Shown one piece after another: positions 9,296-18,378 of a DNA stretch of 64,000 nt (positions are counted from its first letter, which is position 1; each line of letters starts with the position of its first letter). The translations under genes and the position numbers were made by a program. The notes under the pieces were generated by a model. That model had not been told where the DNA came from. It saw only the letters and a program-made list of their open reading frames with translations, and made no database searches. The stretch spans positions 16,447 to 80,446 of the forward strand of contig JAOUHJ010000006.1 in assembly GCA_029865225.1 (NCBI GenBank), written 5' to 3'. The DNA comes from Nitrospira sp. GTDB taxonomy: Bacteria > Nitrospirota > Nitrospiria > Nitrospirales > Nitrospiraceae.

Positions 9296-9700
9296 ATGTC
9301 ACAGGTGCATGTGACCAGGCGCTATCGTTTTTGCGCCGCCCATAGGCTCCACACGGATCAACTCTCTCCCGAAGAGAATTGGACCGCGTTCGGCAAATGT
9401 AATAATCCAAACGGGCATGGGCACAATTATGTCGTGCTGGTCACGGTTGCGAGCGGGGTAGCACAGGATTCGTGCAATCTTGATCGGCTCGATCAGGTCG
9501 TCAATGAGAAGATCGTCGAGCGCTTCGATCATCTCGACCTCAATCGTGATCCCGCCTTTGCCGAGCTCACCACCACGGGAGAAAATCTCGTCAAAGTGAT
9601 TTGGGATATTCTGAAGCCAGCCCTGCCGTCTGACTGTCTGCAAAAGATTGGCGTGATTGAGACGAGGGACAACTACTTCGAATACGCGGGCACTCCTTAA
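9296..9700 (+). CDS. 6-pyruvoyltetrahydropterin synthase family protein
   Basis: 134 residues from the ATG at 9296. Zinc-binding histidines are in FCAAHRLH and in the motif [11 protein letters not shown], and the catalytic Asp/His pair is in FDHLDLN, with a terminal Glu in [11 protein letters not shown]. The C-x5-HGH spacing matches the pterin-synthase (PTPS) branch rather than the C-x3-HGH of queuosine QueD. It would convert dihydroneopterin triphosphate, the product of the FolE encoded 17 bases downstream, to 6-pyruvoyltetrahydropterin. The pair suggests biopterin-type cofactor synthesis. A role in queuosine synthesis remains the alternative. Confidence 0.85.
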   Translation: MSQVHVTRRYRFCAAHRLHTDQLSPEENWTAFGKCNNPNGHGHNYVVLVTVASGVAQDSCNLDRLDQVVNEKIVERFDHLDLNRDPAFAELTTTGENLVKVIWDILKPALPSDCLQKIGVIETRDNYFEYAGTP

Positions 9701-9717
9701 GCACGAAAGGGACTCCA

Positions 9718-10365
9718 GTGGGAAGGCAACGGACAAAAGAACGAAAAGGAGAATCGATAGAAGATACAAGCGGGAGCGGGAAGCCTGCGGATCTGCCGGT
9801 TCTTCAATCACTGGTCACCGAAATGCTGCTCGCGCTCGGGGAAAAGCCCAGCCGCAATGGCTTGCTCAAGACGCCGGAGCGTGTGGCCAAGGCCCTGGCG
9901 TTCATGACGCAAGGCTATCAGCGCGATATCGACCATCTGTTGAACGGAGCCCTCTTTCCGATCGAATACGACGAGATGGTCATCGTGAAGGACATCGATT
10001 TCTTCAGCATGTGCGAGCACCATATGCTCCCGTTCTTCGGACGGGTTCATGTCGGCTATTTGCCGAACAAGAAAGTCGTCGGTCTGAGCAAAATTCCGAG
10101 GATTGTCGACACGTTTGCTAGAAGGCTTCAAGTTCAGGAACGTCTGACGGTTCAGATTGCTGAAACCTTACGATCTAAACTGAACGCACATGGCGTTGGG
10201 GTGGTGGTCGAAGCGAGACATCTCTGCATGATGATGCGTGGGGTGGAGAAGCAAAACACCGTCGCCGTGACCAGCTCCATGCTGGGAGCCTTCCGTAGTC
10301 AGTCACAGACTCGTCTGGAATTTCTCAAGTTAATCAGGCGTGGCAGCATCGGCGATCCGGACTGA
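9718..10365 (+). CDS. folE: GTP cyclohydrolase I
   Basis: 215 residues, probably starting at the GTG at 9718. It opens the guanine ring of GTP to give dihydroneopterin triphosphate. Zinc ligands are in MCEHHMLPF and in HLCMMMRGV; the allosteric/active-site stretch [23 protein letters not shown] is intact. The first ~35 residues are a basic, variable N-terminal tail. It sits directly behind the PTPS gene, so both first steps of the pathway are likely on one transcript. Confidence 0.95.
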   Translation: MGRQRTKERKGESIEDTSGSGKPADLPVLQSLVTEMLLALGEKPSRNGLLKTPERVAKALAFMTQGYQRDIDHLLNGALFPIEYDEMVIVKDIDFFSMCEHHMLPFFGRVHVGYLPNKKVVGLSKIPRIVDTFARRLQVQERLTVQIAETLRSKLNAHGVGVVVEARHLCMMMRGVEKQNTVAVTSSMLGAFRSQSQTRLEFLKLIRRGSIGDPD

Positions 10366-10384
10366 GATCTCAGGGACTTTGCCC

Positions 10385-11191
10385 TTATCTGCTCGCTGCG
10401 CGAGTCACATCCAAGGCAAAACTCCGGATCGTTTCATTGAACTGATCCGACCGTTCCAAGTTCGAGAGATGAGCGGCTCCTGGAATGATGGTCAAGCGGG
10501 CCCCGGAAATCCTATCGGCCATAAGTTTGGCGTCTGAAGGCGGAGTGGGAAGGTCCAACTCACCGACGATAATCTGAGTGGGGCAGGTGATCTGACCCAA
10601 CAGCGAGACGGAATCGGGTCGTTCAGCCATCGCCATCAAGTCTCCCGCGATACCGCTGATTTGATTGCCCTCGATCATCGCCCGCACGCACCCTACCAGT
10701 TCCGGTTTCGCTTGAATGGTCGCAGGGCTTAACAATTTCGGAATCATGATGTCGGCGATGGCCGATGGGCCGTTCTTGTACGCGGTCTGCGCCATCTGAA
10801 ACCGCCCTTCCTTCCCTTCTACGGTGTCAGCCTGCGCTCGTGTGTTCGAGAGCACCAAGCCCCGTACCCGGTCCGCATATCGCCGATAGAGCGCAAACAG
10901 GATGTACCCACCCATCGACAGACCGACGAATACCGCCTGTCGAATTGAGAGGTGATCGAGCAGTCCGATCACATCGTCAGCAGCTTGGTCGAGAGTATAG
11001 CGCCAGAGCGGCGCATCGGATTCGCCATGCCCGCGCAAATCGATCGTCAGAACCCGAAATTGGGATGACAGTGCTTGTTCTTGCTCGACCCACATGCAGC
11101 GGTTCAGCGGAAACGCGTGGAGAAAGACGAGAGGGACGCCTGTCCCTTGATCATTGAACGCGAGGGATATGTTATGAATCCTAGCTTGCAC
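10385..11191 (-). CDS. Alpha/beta hydrolase
   Basis: 268 residues of the canonical alpha/beta hydrolase fold. The oxyanion region is HAFPLN, the nucleophile Ser lies in GLSMGGY (~residue 99), the acid in VGELDLPTP, and the base His in GAAHLSNLE near the C terminus. It resembles 3-oxoadipate enol-lactonase and related esterases, but the surrounding genes do not give a substrate. It is convergent with folE (19-base gap) and divergent from rarA. Confidence 0.85.
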   Translation of the reverse strand: MQARIHNISLAFNDQGTGVPLVFLHAFPLNRCMWVEQEQALSSQFRVLTIDLRGHGESDAPLWRYTLDQAADDVIGLLDHLSIRQAVFVGLSMGGYILFALYRRYADRVRGLVLSNTRAQADTVEGKEGRFQMAQTAYKNGPSAIADIMIPKLLSPATIQAKPELVGCVRAMIEGNQISGIAGDLMAMAERPDSVSLLGQITCPTQIIVGELDLPTPPSDAKLMADRISGARLTIIPGAAHLSNLERSDQFNETIRSFALDVTRAASR

Positions 11192-11304
11192 GGGCTACTC
11201 CATCGGTTGTCCAGTTCGTACCATCGGGGGTCGACATGGTCAAGAGGCTGTTTGCGATCAGGAGAGACGGCGTATACAATTCCCGCTATCACTCAAGGAG
11301 TGAG

Positions 11305-12597
11305 ATGCCACGCGCTCGCGATCAAACGCCAGACTTATTCACGCCTACCGCCCGCGAGGATAAGGTTCCCCCTCCGCTTGCCGAACGGATGCGGCCCCGT
11401 GCGTTCGTGGACTTTGTCGGGCAAGACGCCATCACCGCCCCCAATCGGCCACTGCGACGGGCGATCGAGGCTGATCAACTCTCGTCCGTGATCTTCTGGG
11501 GCCCACCCGGTTCCGGGAAGACCACCCTGGCCCACCTGATTGCCCAGCATACGAAAGCCCAGTTTGTCCCATTCTCCGCAGTCACCAGCGGGGTGCCTGA
11601 ACTGCGTGCACTCATCAAGGTGGCTGAACAGCGGCGCGCGATGAACGGGCAGCAGACGATTCTCTTCGTCGATGAAATCCATCGTTTCAACAAGGCACAG
11701 CAAGATGCGTTTCTCCCTCATGTCGAACGCGGCACGATCATTCTCGTCGGAGCGACCACTGAAAATCCGTCGTTCGAAGTCATCAGCCCACTTCTGTCTC
11801 GCTCGCTGGTCGTGGTGCTCAAACAACTGTCCGATGAGGCCTTGGGGCAGATTCTTGATCGTGCACTCGTCGACGTCGAGCGGGGGATGGGGAAATGGAA
11901 GCCGCGCTTCTCGACGGAGGCCAGGCAGCAGTTGATCGTATTTGGGAATGGGGATGCACGAGCGCTCCTCACGTCATTGGAGTTTGTCGTCATGCAGACG
12001 GCGCCTGGCCCTGATGGTGTCCGGGTGGTTGACGAAGCAACCTTGGAAGCATCGCTTGGGAAGAAGGCCCTTCGCTATGACAAGGCCGGGGAGGAGCACT
12101 ACAACGTCATTTCGGCGTACATCAAAAGCCTGCGTGATTCTGATCCGGATGGAGCCCTCTATTGGTTGGCCCGTATGCTCGATGCCGGGGAGGATCCGAA
12201 GTTCATTGCCCGCCGGATGGTCATCTTTGCCTCGGAAGATATCGGCAATGCCGACCCAATGGCGCTGGTGGTCGCCACGTCGGTGGCACAGGCAGTCCAG
12301 TTTGTGGGGCCGCCGGAAGCACAAATCAACCTGGCTCATGGCACCACCTATCTGGCGTCACGGCCAAAAGACAACGCATCCTATGTCGGTCTCTTGGAGG
12401 CCCTCAAGGATGCAAAGAGCCATGGCAATCTTGGGGTTCCCCTGCATCTCCGCAATGCCGTGACCTCGTTGATGAAGGAAATGGGGTACGGAACAGACTA
12501 TCGCTATGTTCACGACGATCCGTCGGCCCGCGTCGAGCAAACCCACCTTCCTCCCGAGCTGAAGGATCGCCGATACTACCGCCCAAAGCCTCTATAA
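11305..12597 (+). CDS. rarA: Replication-associated recombination protein A (RarA/MgsA)
   Basis: 430 residues from the ATG at 11305, chosen because AAGGAG stands five bases before it; an upstream in-frame ATG at 11236 lacks such a site. Domains: N-terminal region with PLAERMRP and FVGQD, AAA+ module with Walker A GPPGSGKTT and Walker B ILFVDEIHRF, then the lid and the tetramerisation domain (YNVISAYIKSLRDSDPDGALYWLARML). RarA acts at stalled replication forks as a clamp-loader-like ATPase. Single-gene unit. Confidence 0.95.
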   Translation: MPRARDQTPDLFTPTAREDKVPPPLAERMRPRAFVDFVGQDAITAPNRPLRRAIEADQLSSVIFWGPPGSGKTTLAHLIAQHTKAQFVPFSAVTSGVPELRALIKVAEQRRAMNGQQTILFVDEIHRFNKAQQDAFLPHVERGTIILVGATTENPSFEVISPLLSRSLVVVLKQLSDEALGQILDRALVDVERGMGKWKPRFSTEARQQLIVFGNGDARALLTSLEFVVMQTAPGPDGVRVVDEATLEASLGKKALRYDKAGEEHYNVISAYIKSLRDSDPDGALYWLARMLDAGEDPKFIARRMVIFASEDIGNADPMALVVATSVAQAVQFVGPPEAQINLAHGTTYLASRPKDNASYVGLLEALKDAKSHGNLGVPLHLRNAVTSLMKEMGYGTDYRYVHDDPSARVEQTHLPPELKDRRYYRPKPL

Positions 12598-12663
12598 CCA
12601 TCTATAAATAGGGCCAATTGTCCTATTTTACATTCTCGTCTAATCGGTTATACTTAGAGAGTT

Positions 12664-13056
12664 ATGAAGCGAGGAGAGGCCAAGCAATCGGCAAGCATGA
12701 CCGCCCTCAGTGAACGACGAAAATTCGTCCGGGCGACGTTGGTAGGGTCCGCCTTGATATCGCCGAAGAGCGGCGGGCGCGCCTGTACCGCCGTCCTCGA
12801 CAATGTGAATAAGATCGGGGCCGGGCTCCACACCAAAGATCGATTCCCGCCGAACGAGCGAGTCACCGTCTCCCTAGCCTTTCTGGATTCCGATCGAGTC
12901 GAGCAACAGGAAAAACTCGATGGGACCGTCGCCTGGGTCAAGCCTTGGGATAAAAAAGGGTTTTTGGTCGGCGTGGTGTGGGATGATCTGGTAACGAAAG
13001 AAAAGAATCGCTGGTTGTACTATTACCTCGAAGAAACCCTCAAAGCTTCCGTCTAG
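12664..13056 (+). CDS. PilZ-domain protein
   Basis: 130 residues. The N-terminal ERRKFVR is the RxxxR cyclic-di-GMP-binding motif, followed by a beta-barrel with NKIGAGLHT in place of the usual D/NxSxxG. This suggests a cyclic-di-GMP effector, but the second half of the binding motif is degenerate, so binding is uncertain. Located between rarA and a palindromic repeat. A second PilZ protein lies in island 1 (27.5 kb). Confidence 0.75.
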   Translation: MKRGEAKQSASMTALSERRKFVRATLVGSALISPKSGGRACTAVLDNVNKIGAGLHTKDRFPPNERVTVSLAFLDSDRVEQQEKLDGTVAWVKPWDKKGFLVGVVWDDLVTKEKNRWLYYYLEETLKASV

Positions 13057-13058
13057 CC

Positions 13059-13178
13059 GGGCGTTGAAAAGGCCCACCGACTGCGTTCTCGTTTCGCTCA
13101 GATTCCTTGACGTACTAGAAACAGTACGACTCGTCTCTTCGCTCACTGCGGCCTTGCTGCTGAGCCTTTTGAACGCCC
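13059..13178. repeat. Long palindromic repeat, copy 1
   Basis: About 120 bases whose ends GGGCGTTGAAAAGGC and GCCTTTTGAACGCCC are inverted repeats with one mismatch, with a central hairpin CGTACT-agaaac-AGTACG. It lies between two convergent genes. A second copy, in the opposite orientation, is at 16,971-17,090. No ORF; a REP/MITE-like dispersed repeat that may also act as a bidirectional terminator. Confidence 0.8.
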
Positions 13179-13186
13179 TCAAAGAG

Positions 13187-15028
13187 TTAGCATAATGCTT
13201 CTAGTTTGTGTTTCACATCTTCGAGTTCCGCCGAGAGAGACTCCCAGCGTGCGGTCAATCGCTCAAGACTCCGTTTCCAGTCTTCCTGTTCTTGATGGAG
13301 GGTGTTCCAACGGTCGAACTCTTCATAGAGTTTAGGATCGGCCAGCTCTGCCTCGCGGGTCCTGATCTTTGCTTCAGCCTCCGTGATTTCCGCCTCCGCA
13401 CGGGACACCTGTTTCTCCAATCTCGCTTGCGTCTTGGCCAAATCACGTCGCTCGCCACCTCGCCCCTTCGTTTGGACCTGTTGCGTCATCGCGCGAGTGG
13501 GGCCTGAGGTAGTGGCTTTCGATGCCCCATTGAGGTCCTCGCTTGTTTCCTTGATCGATTCGAACTCCTGCGCCTTCTTCCAGAGATAGTACTCGTAGTC
13601 ACCGATGAAGTTGCGAGCCTGACCCTCCTCGATTTCGACGACCCTCGTGGCGATGCGTGTCAAAAAGGTCGGATCATGGGAAATGAAAATGATGGTCCCG
13701 GGAAACTCGGCGAGGGCGTCTGTGAGCACGTCCACCGAGGCTGGATCCAGGTGGTTGGTTGGCTCATCAAGCAGGAGGGTATTCGCAGGTTCCACGAGCA
13801 TGCGGGCCAAGGCGACCCGGTTCCGCTCACCGCCGCTCAAGGCCTTGATGGGTTTTTTCTGATCCTGGCCTGAAAATAAGAAGGCGCCGGCGATGCCACG
13901 CAGGAAATTCATCTCCGCATGTTTGGTGACTTCTTCGAGGGATTCGAGAATCGAATGTTCCGGGTTCAGAGTTTCCGCTTGATGCTGGGCGAAGTAGTGC
14001 AGCGTGACGCCATGTCCGACGGATCTGGTGCCGGTATCGGGAGGAAGCACGCCGGCGAGCATCTTGAGGAGCGTACTTTTTCCCGCACCGTTTTCTCCTA
14101 CCAGGGCGATCCGCTGTCCTCGTTCCACAGAAAAATCGAGTATCTTGTAGACCACCTTTTCGCCATAGCGCTTGCTCGCTCCAGCGAGGTCCAATACCTG
14201 GCGGCCGCTTGTCGAAGGCAACGGAAACCGGAACTTGACACGTTTCGGATCTCGCTGGATCTCAATCCGCTTGACCTTCTCCAGTTGCTTGAGGCGCGAT
14301 TGCACCTGACTGGCCTTATTGGCCTGGTACCGGAAGCGATCGACGAACTTTTGAACCCGCGCGATCTCCTTGGACTGGCGAGCTGCCGAGGCCTGTAGTT
14401 GGGCGTCTCTTTCAGCTTTCAGTTCGCAGAATAGTGAATAGTTGCCACGATACTCTTCGATGGTGTGATGCCGCAGTTCCCAGATGTGGGTGACCACTCG
14501 ATCCAGAAAGGCGGTGTCGTGACTGATGATCAGGAGCGTCATGCCGGATTGGAGGAGAAATTGTTCGAACCAACGCTGAGTGGGCTTGTCCAAATGGTTC
14601 GTCGGCTCGTCGAGCATCAGCACGTCGGGGTTCGACAGGAGCAGATGTGCGAGCGCCACCCGCATCCGATAGCCGCCTGACAGTTTCTCCACAGGGCGAT
14701 CGAAATCCCCTTCTGTAAAACCCAATCCCATCAGAATGCGCTTGGCCTCGTATTCAGGGTACTCATCGCGATGGGCCGCATCGAGTGCCGTCTTACCGGT
14801 GATGGTTTCGAGTTCCTGAGGCAGATAGCCGATCCGAAGCCGCGGTCGCTTCCGGATCGAACCCTTGTCCGGTGATTCCTCACCAAGGATCATGCGAAAG
14901 AGCGTAGTCTTACCGGCGCCATTGGGGCCAACCAGGCCGACCCGCGAATTCGGGCGTAGATGTGCCGAGGCCTCCGTGAGGAGCACCTTCGTCGAATATT
15001 GTTTATGGATCGATTCGATTTGGAGCAT
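13187..15028 (-). CDS. ABC-F family ATPase
   Basis: 613 residues from the ATG at 15028 (a GTG two codons upstream is also possible). Two ABC domains in tandem without membrane segments: Walker A GPNGAGKTT and signature LSGGYRMR in the first, GENGAGKST and LSGGERNR in the second, each with DEPTNHLD. A ~80-residue linker with RYQANKASQVQSRLKQLEK separates them and a C-terminal coiled coil (residues ~520-613) closes the protein. ABC-F proteins bind ribosomes or nucleic acid instead of transporting; the C-terminal coiled coil is seen in Uup and YheS. Exact subfamily not decided. Confidence 0.92.
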   Translation of the reverse strand: MLQIESIHKQYSTKVLLTEASAHLRPNSRVGLVGPNGAGKTTLFRMILGEESPDKGSIRKRPRLRIGYLPQELETITGKTALDAAHRDEYPEYEAKRILMGLGFTEGDFDRPVEKLSGGYRMRVALAHLLLSNPDVLMLDEPTNHLDKPTQRWFEQFLLQSGMTLLIISHDTAFLDRVVTHIWELRHHTIEEYRGNYSLFCELKAERDAQLQASAARQSKEIARVQKFVDRFRYQANKASQVQSRLKQLEKVKRIEIQRDPKRVKFRFPLPSTSGRQVLDLAGASKRYGEKVVYKILDFSVERGQRIALVGENGAGKSTLLKMLAGVLPPDTGTRSVGHGVTLHYFAQHQAETLNPEHSILESLEEVTKHAEMNFLRGIAGAFLFSGQDQKKPIKALSGGERNRVALARMLVEPANTLLLDEPTNHLDPASVDVLTDALAEFPGTIIFISHDPTFLTRIATRVVEIEEGQARNFIGDYEYYLWKKAQEFESIKETSEDLNGASKATTSGPTRAMTQQVQTKGRGGERRDLAKTQARLEKQVSRAEAEITEAEAKIRTREAELADPKLYEEFDRWNTLHQEQEDWKRSLERLTARWESLSAELEDVKHKLEALC

Positions 15029-15205
15029 GGACACAAACCTTCCGTGTGAAATGAACCAGTGTGAAAGAGCCGAGACGAACTCGAACAGAGGGAGTGACTA
15101 GGAGGTTGGGAGTCGTGGCAGAGTGAGGAAATTGAAAACGGCAAACATGCTAGATCCTAAAGAATGCTGGAGGTGTTTATCCGTCGGTACGCACGAAGTA
15201 CGGTT

Positions 15206-15281
15206 TGGTGGAGCTGGCCGGGATTGAACCGGCGACCTCGTGAATGCCATTCACGCGCGCTCCCAACTGCGCCACAGCCCC
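15206..15281 (-). tRNA. tRNA-Ala (anticodon GGC)
   Basis: The minus strand folds as a full cloverleaf: acceptor GGGGCTG/CAGCTCC, D-arm GCGCAGTTGGGAGCGC, anticodon stem CGTGA/TCACG with loop ATGGCAT (anticodon GGC), T-arm GCCGGTTCAATCCCGGC, discriminator A and an encoded CCA. Confidence 0.95.
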
Positions 15282-15487
15282 ACTCTGGGAGATTCTCAAG
15301 TCGAAATGAATCAGGAAAATTGCGACGTTAAATCGAGGTGCATGCTAACACGCGGGTATGGACCAGTCAAGAAAGCGCTGGATCATCTGGTTAGCCAGTA
15401 AAGCAGGAAGACGAACCATTCGCATTGCACATCGTGAGAGAACAGCTTGACAAAAGACGAGGTCACACCTACCATAGGCCCCCTTGG

Positions 15488-15523
15488 CTCTGATCTCCTC
15501 GTCTGGTCAGAGCCATTTTTTCG
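15488..15523 (+). terminator. Terminator-like hairpin upstream of purA
   Basis: GGCTCTGA (15488-15495) and TCAGAGCC (15509-15516) form a perfect 8-bp stem followed by ATTTTTT. It lies 30 bases before purA on the same strand, with a ~200-base leader behind it, so it could either end a short leader transcript (attenuation) or be a plain terminator. I see no recognisable riboswitch aptamer upstream. Confidence 0.7.
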
Positions 15524-15553
15524 TGTCGAAACCGGCTGGGAAATTCCAACGTT

Positions 15554-16876
15554 ATGGGTAATCTCGTCATCATCGGGGCGCAGTGGGGCGATGAGGGTAA
15601 GGGCAAGATCGTCGATATTTTAGCCCGCGATGCCGATGTTGTCGTCCGGTATCAGGGTGGATCCAATGCCGGGCATACCGTCATCAACGAACGGGGAACC
15701 TATATTTTTCATCTCATCCCCTCGGGCATCCTGTACCGAGGCACGACGTGTGTCATCGGAAACGGCGTCGTCGTGGATCCTGGATCCCTGATTGAAGAGA
15801 TGGATCAGCTCCACACCAAAGGCATCACCATCGGTAAGAACTTCGTCATCAGTCAGCGGGCGCACTTGATCCTCCCCTACCATAAGGCGATCGACCGGGC
15901 GTCGGAACAGTCCAAAGGGTCGCGCAAGATCGGGACAACCGGGCGAGGGATCGGCCCGTCGTATGCCGACAAGATGGCACGGATCGGGATTCTAGTGGGC
16001 GATCTACTAAATCCTTCATTGTTCAAGAAGAAACTCGAAGAAAACCTGGTCGAGATGAACTGGTTCTTGGAGCGATTGCATAAGGTCGAAACCTTTCAAG
16101 TCGACAAAGTGTTCGATCAATACATGGGCTATGCCGACCGGCTCAAGAGCCATATCGTTGATACGACCATGTTGCTCAACCGCTCGATCGAGAAAAACAA
16201 GACGGTGATTTTTGAAGGCGCTCAAGGGACGAATCTCGATGTGGATTTCGGTACCTATCCCTATGTCACCTCGTCTAGCGCAGCGGCCGGTGGAGCCTGC
16301 ACTGGTACCGGCGTGGGGCCCACGATGATCGATGCGGTGATGGGGATCGCCAAGGCCTACTCCACCAGGGTGGGCAGTGGACCGTTTCCGACCGAATTAG
16401 ATGATGAGGAGGGGCGTGGGCTCCAAGAGCGAGGGCGGGAGTTCGGATCGACGACCGGGCGTCCCAGGCGGTGCGGGTGGTTTGACGCGGTCGTGGTTCG
16501 GCACGCGGCCACGGTGAATGGGCTCAGCTCGCTGGCGTTGACCAAACTCGATGTGCTCGACGGCTGCAAGGAACTCAAGCTCTGTACTGGCTATAAACAT
16601 GGGAGCACTCTGTACAAAACTATGCCGGCCGATCTTGAGGTGTTGACCAACTGTGTGCCGGTCTACCAGCGGATGAAGGGGTGGACCACCGGCACCACCG
16701 GGACTACCAGCTATGGGAAACTCCCGGCCGAAGCGAAACGGTACCTGGCTCGCGTCGAAGAGTTGGCGCAGTGCCGGATCGACATGATTTCAACCGGGTC
16801 GAAGCGAGCAGAAACGATCATGCTCCGCAATCCTTTGGACTGTTCCCGCCGACGCCCCACACGCTCACGAAAATAG
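15554..16876 (+). CDS. purA: Adenylosuccinate synthetase
   Basis: 440 residues making adenylosuccinate from IMP, aspartate and GTP, the first committed step to AMP. P-loop GDEGKGK (12-18), NAGHT (~38-42), the IMP-binding GTTGRGIGPSYADK and the C-terminal GTTG and STGSKRAETI motifs are all intact. The normal family end is followed by about 12 extra residues (DCSRRRPTRSRK), a basic tail. A terminator-like hairpin precedes the gene. It is the last core gene before the tRNA-Lys-associated islands. Confidence 0.96.
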   Translation: MGNLVIIGAQWGDEGKGKIVDILARDADVVVRYQGGSNAGHTVINERGTYIFHLIPSGILYRGTTCVIGNGVVVDPGSLIEEMDQLHTKGITIGKNFVISQRAHLILPYHKAIDRASEQSKGSRKIGTTGRGIGPSYADKMARIGILVGDLLNPSLFKKKLEENLVEMNWFLERLHKVETFQVDKVFDQYMGYADRLKSHIVDTTMLLNRSIEKNKTVIFEGAQGTNLDVDFGTYPYVTSSSAAAGGACTGTGVGPTMIDAVMGIAKAYSTRVGSGPFPTELDDEEGRGLQERGREFGSTTGRPRRCGWFDAVVVRHAATVNGLSSLALTKLDVLDGCKELKLCTGYKHGSTLYKTMPADLEVLTNCVPVYQRMKGWTTGTTGTTSYGKLPAEAKRYLARVEELAQCRIDMISTGSKRAETIMLRNPLDCSRRRPTRSRK

Positions 16877-16970
16877 TCGATGGTCATTCGCCGGGCAGGG
16901 ATGCTAGGATGGGCCGGTGAGTTGGTCATTATTTGTGAAGACCGTAGAACGGTGAGTGATTCGAGTTGCA

Positions 16971-17090
16971 GGATGTTCAAAAAGGTCTTCCTGCGAGGCC
17001 GCAGCGAGCGAGGGACCGAGGCGTACTTTTTTCGGTACGTTGAGGTGCTGAGCGATGCGAGAACAAAGCGGGGAGCCTTTTTCAACATCC
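16971..17090. repeat. Long palindromic repeat, copy 2
   Basis: Ends GGATGTTCAAAAAGG and CCTTTTTCAACATCC are inverted repeats with one mismatch; the centre is CGTAC-tttttTCG-GTACG. The reverse complement aligns along its length with the copy at 13,059-13,178 (shared blocks include TGCGTTCTCG-like, CGCTCAG, CGTAC, CTCGCTC and TGCGGCCT). It ends 7 bases before the 5' tRNA-Lys fragment that marks the island 1 boundary. Confidence 0.8.
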
Positions 17091-17097
17091 TAAGCGT

Positions 17098-17113
17098 GAG
17101 CCGGTAGCTCAGT
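17098..17113 (+). repeat. attL of island 1: 5' fragment of tRNA-Lys
   Basis: GAGCCGGTAGCTCAGT is identical to the first 16 bases of the tRNA-Lys gene at 32,994-33,009; the homology stops on both sides. This is the footprint of integration by crossing-over in the acceptor/D-arm part of the tRNA gene, and places island 1 between 17,098 and 33,009. Confidence 0.8.
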
Positions 17114-17534
17114 GATGAATTGTCACAATTTCATATTATAATATGAATATCAATGACTTATGAGTCTATTAAAAATTTCACTCTAACTTTCACTCTAAAA
17201 TATCTTCTGCTTTTTGTGTGGTAACCATTCGCCAACCTCGTCTGTAAGGGCAAAACAATCTATCCTCAGTTTTTGTGCTTCCTGAAGCCCTCACAACACT
17301 TCTCCTGTTTCCGAGTGATCCTAAGCCCCCTCAACCAATTCAGATTACGCAAAGGGTTTCTCGCTTGCTACCAACTCCCACAATTCTGTAAAGATCACTT
17401 TGTAGCATAACTGGGAAGCGTCTGATAGCCAGTAGTGATACAGATGATTCATCTGTAGTTGGTTGTTCCGATTCCTGCCTTGCACTAAACTCTTTCAGGC
17501 TTCAGACCCTTTCGTATTGCTTGGAGGTTCCTTT
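17114..17534. other. AT-rich non-coding island edge with palindromes
   Basis: No convincing ORF. Just inside the attL there are two adjacent palindromes, AATTGTCACAATT (17118-17130) and TTCATATTATAATATGAA (17130-17147), then repeated TTTCACTCTAA. Such sites next to an attachment core are plausible integrase arm-binding or promoter sequences. The rest, up to the Sel1 gene, shows only a GGAGG ribosome site at its end. Confidence 0.5.
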
Positions 17535-18230
17535 ATGACCCCTCACGTCCTGCTCCATGCAGTCATGTTTATTGGTGTCCTGACCATAGGAGGCTGCTTC
17601 AATGATGCGGCGTTCTACCAAAAAGCCTGTGCTGGTGGAGACGTAGGAGGCTGTTTTAATCTCGGAGCAAGGTATGACGAGGGTGTCGGCGTCCTACCAG
17701 ACTCTGGTCAAGCTGTAGACTTCTACCAGAAAGCCTGTGCCGGCGGAGAGGCGCGAGGTTGTTACAATCTCGGCGTGAGGTATGCAGAAGGTAAGGTTGT
17801 TCCACGAGACCTTCGCCTAGCTATTATGTTCTACCAGAAAGCCTGTGACGGTGGAGTGGCGCAAGGCTGCAATAATCTCGGCGTGAGGTATGCCACGGGG
17901 GATGGGGTCTCACGAGATCCCGCTCAAGCTATGGCGCTCTATCGGAAAGCCTGTGAGGGCGGAGTAGCGGAAGGCTGTTTCAATCTCGGCAACATGTATA
18001 TGGATGGAAACGGGGTCTCCTCAAACCTTGATCAAACCCTTGCGTTCTATTGGAAAGCCTGTGACGGTGGGGTAGCGCAAGGCTGTGTCAATCTCGGTGT
18101 GATGTCAGAGTTGGGAATTGGTATGAAAAGGGACGATGCTGAAGCACTCCAGCATTACAGAAAGGCATGTAATCTCAAAGAGCAAGTAGGCTGTGACAAT
18201 TATGCAAAGTTGAAGAGTGGTAGACGCTAA
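17535..18230 (+). CDS. Sel1-repeat lipoprotein 1
   Basis: 231 residues from the ATG at 17535, preceded by GGAGG. A lipoprotein signal peptide ends in the lipobox TIGG-C (~residue 20), so the protein is probably lipid-anchored in the periplasm or outer membrane. About five to six Sel1-like repeats of 36 residues follow, each with the pattern AxxFYQKACxGGxxxGCxNLGxxYxxG, which stack as an alpha-helical protein-binding solenoid. Each repeat carries two Cys (KAC, GC), possibly disulfide-linked. The gene is a shorter sister of the next one. Binding partner unknown. Confidence 0.88.
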   Translation: MTPHVLLHAVMFIGVLTIGGCFNDAAFYQKACAGGDVGGCFNLGARYDEGVGVLPDSGQAVDFYQKACAGGEARGCYNLGVRYAEGKVVPRDLRLAIMFYQKACDGGVAQGCNNLGVRYATGDGVSRDPAQAMALYRKACEGGVAEGCFNLGNMYMDGNGVSSNLDQTLAFYWKACDGGVAQGCVNLGVMSELGIGMKRDDAEALQHYRKACNLKEQVGCDNYAKLKSGRR

Positions 18231-18331
18231 GAAGGTCCTCAGTTCTAGGCAATTTGCAGACTCCTAAACTGCACCGTATAACTGTTCTGCATTCCTGTAT
18301 CGGCGGTTGGTTTTTTCTCCGCGTTACACTA
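18231..18331 (+). repeat. Direct repeat after Sel1 gene 1
   Basis: The ~101 bases following this stop codon recur with a few changes at 19,891-19,990 behind the second Sel1 gene. Gene plus 3' flank were therefore duplicated as a unit. Confidence 0.85.
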
Positions 18332-18378
18332 CAATCCCTCCCGAAGTGCTCCTTTCTCCCCTTCTCGGAGGTTCCTGT

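Noticed and set aside
15300..15553. Possible riboswitch upstream of purA
   Set aside because: Only the terminator-like hairpin is visible; no purine or other aptamer consensus was recognised.
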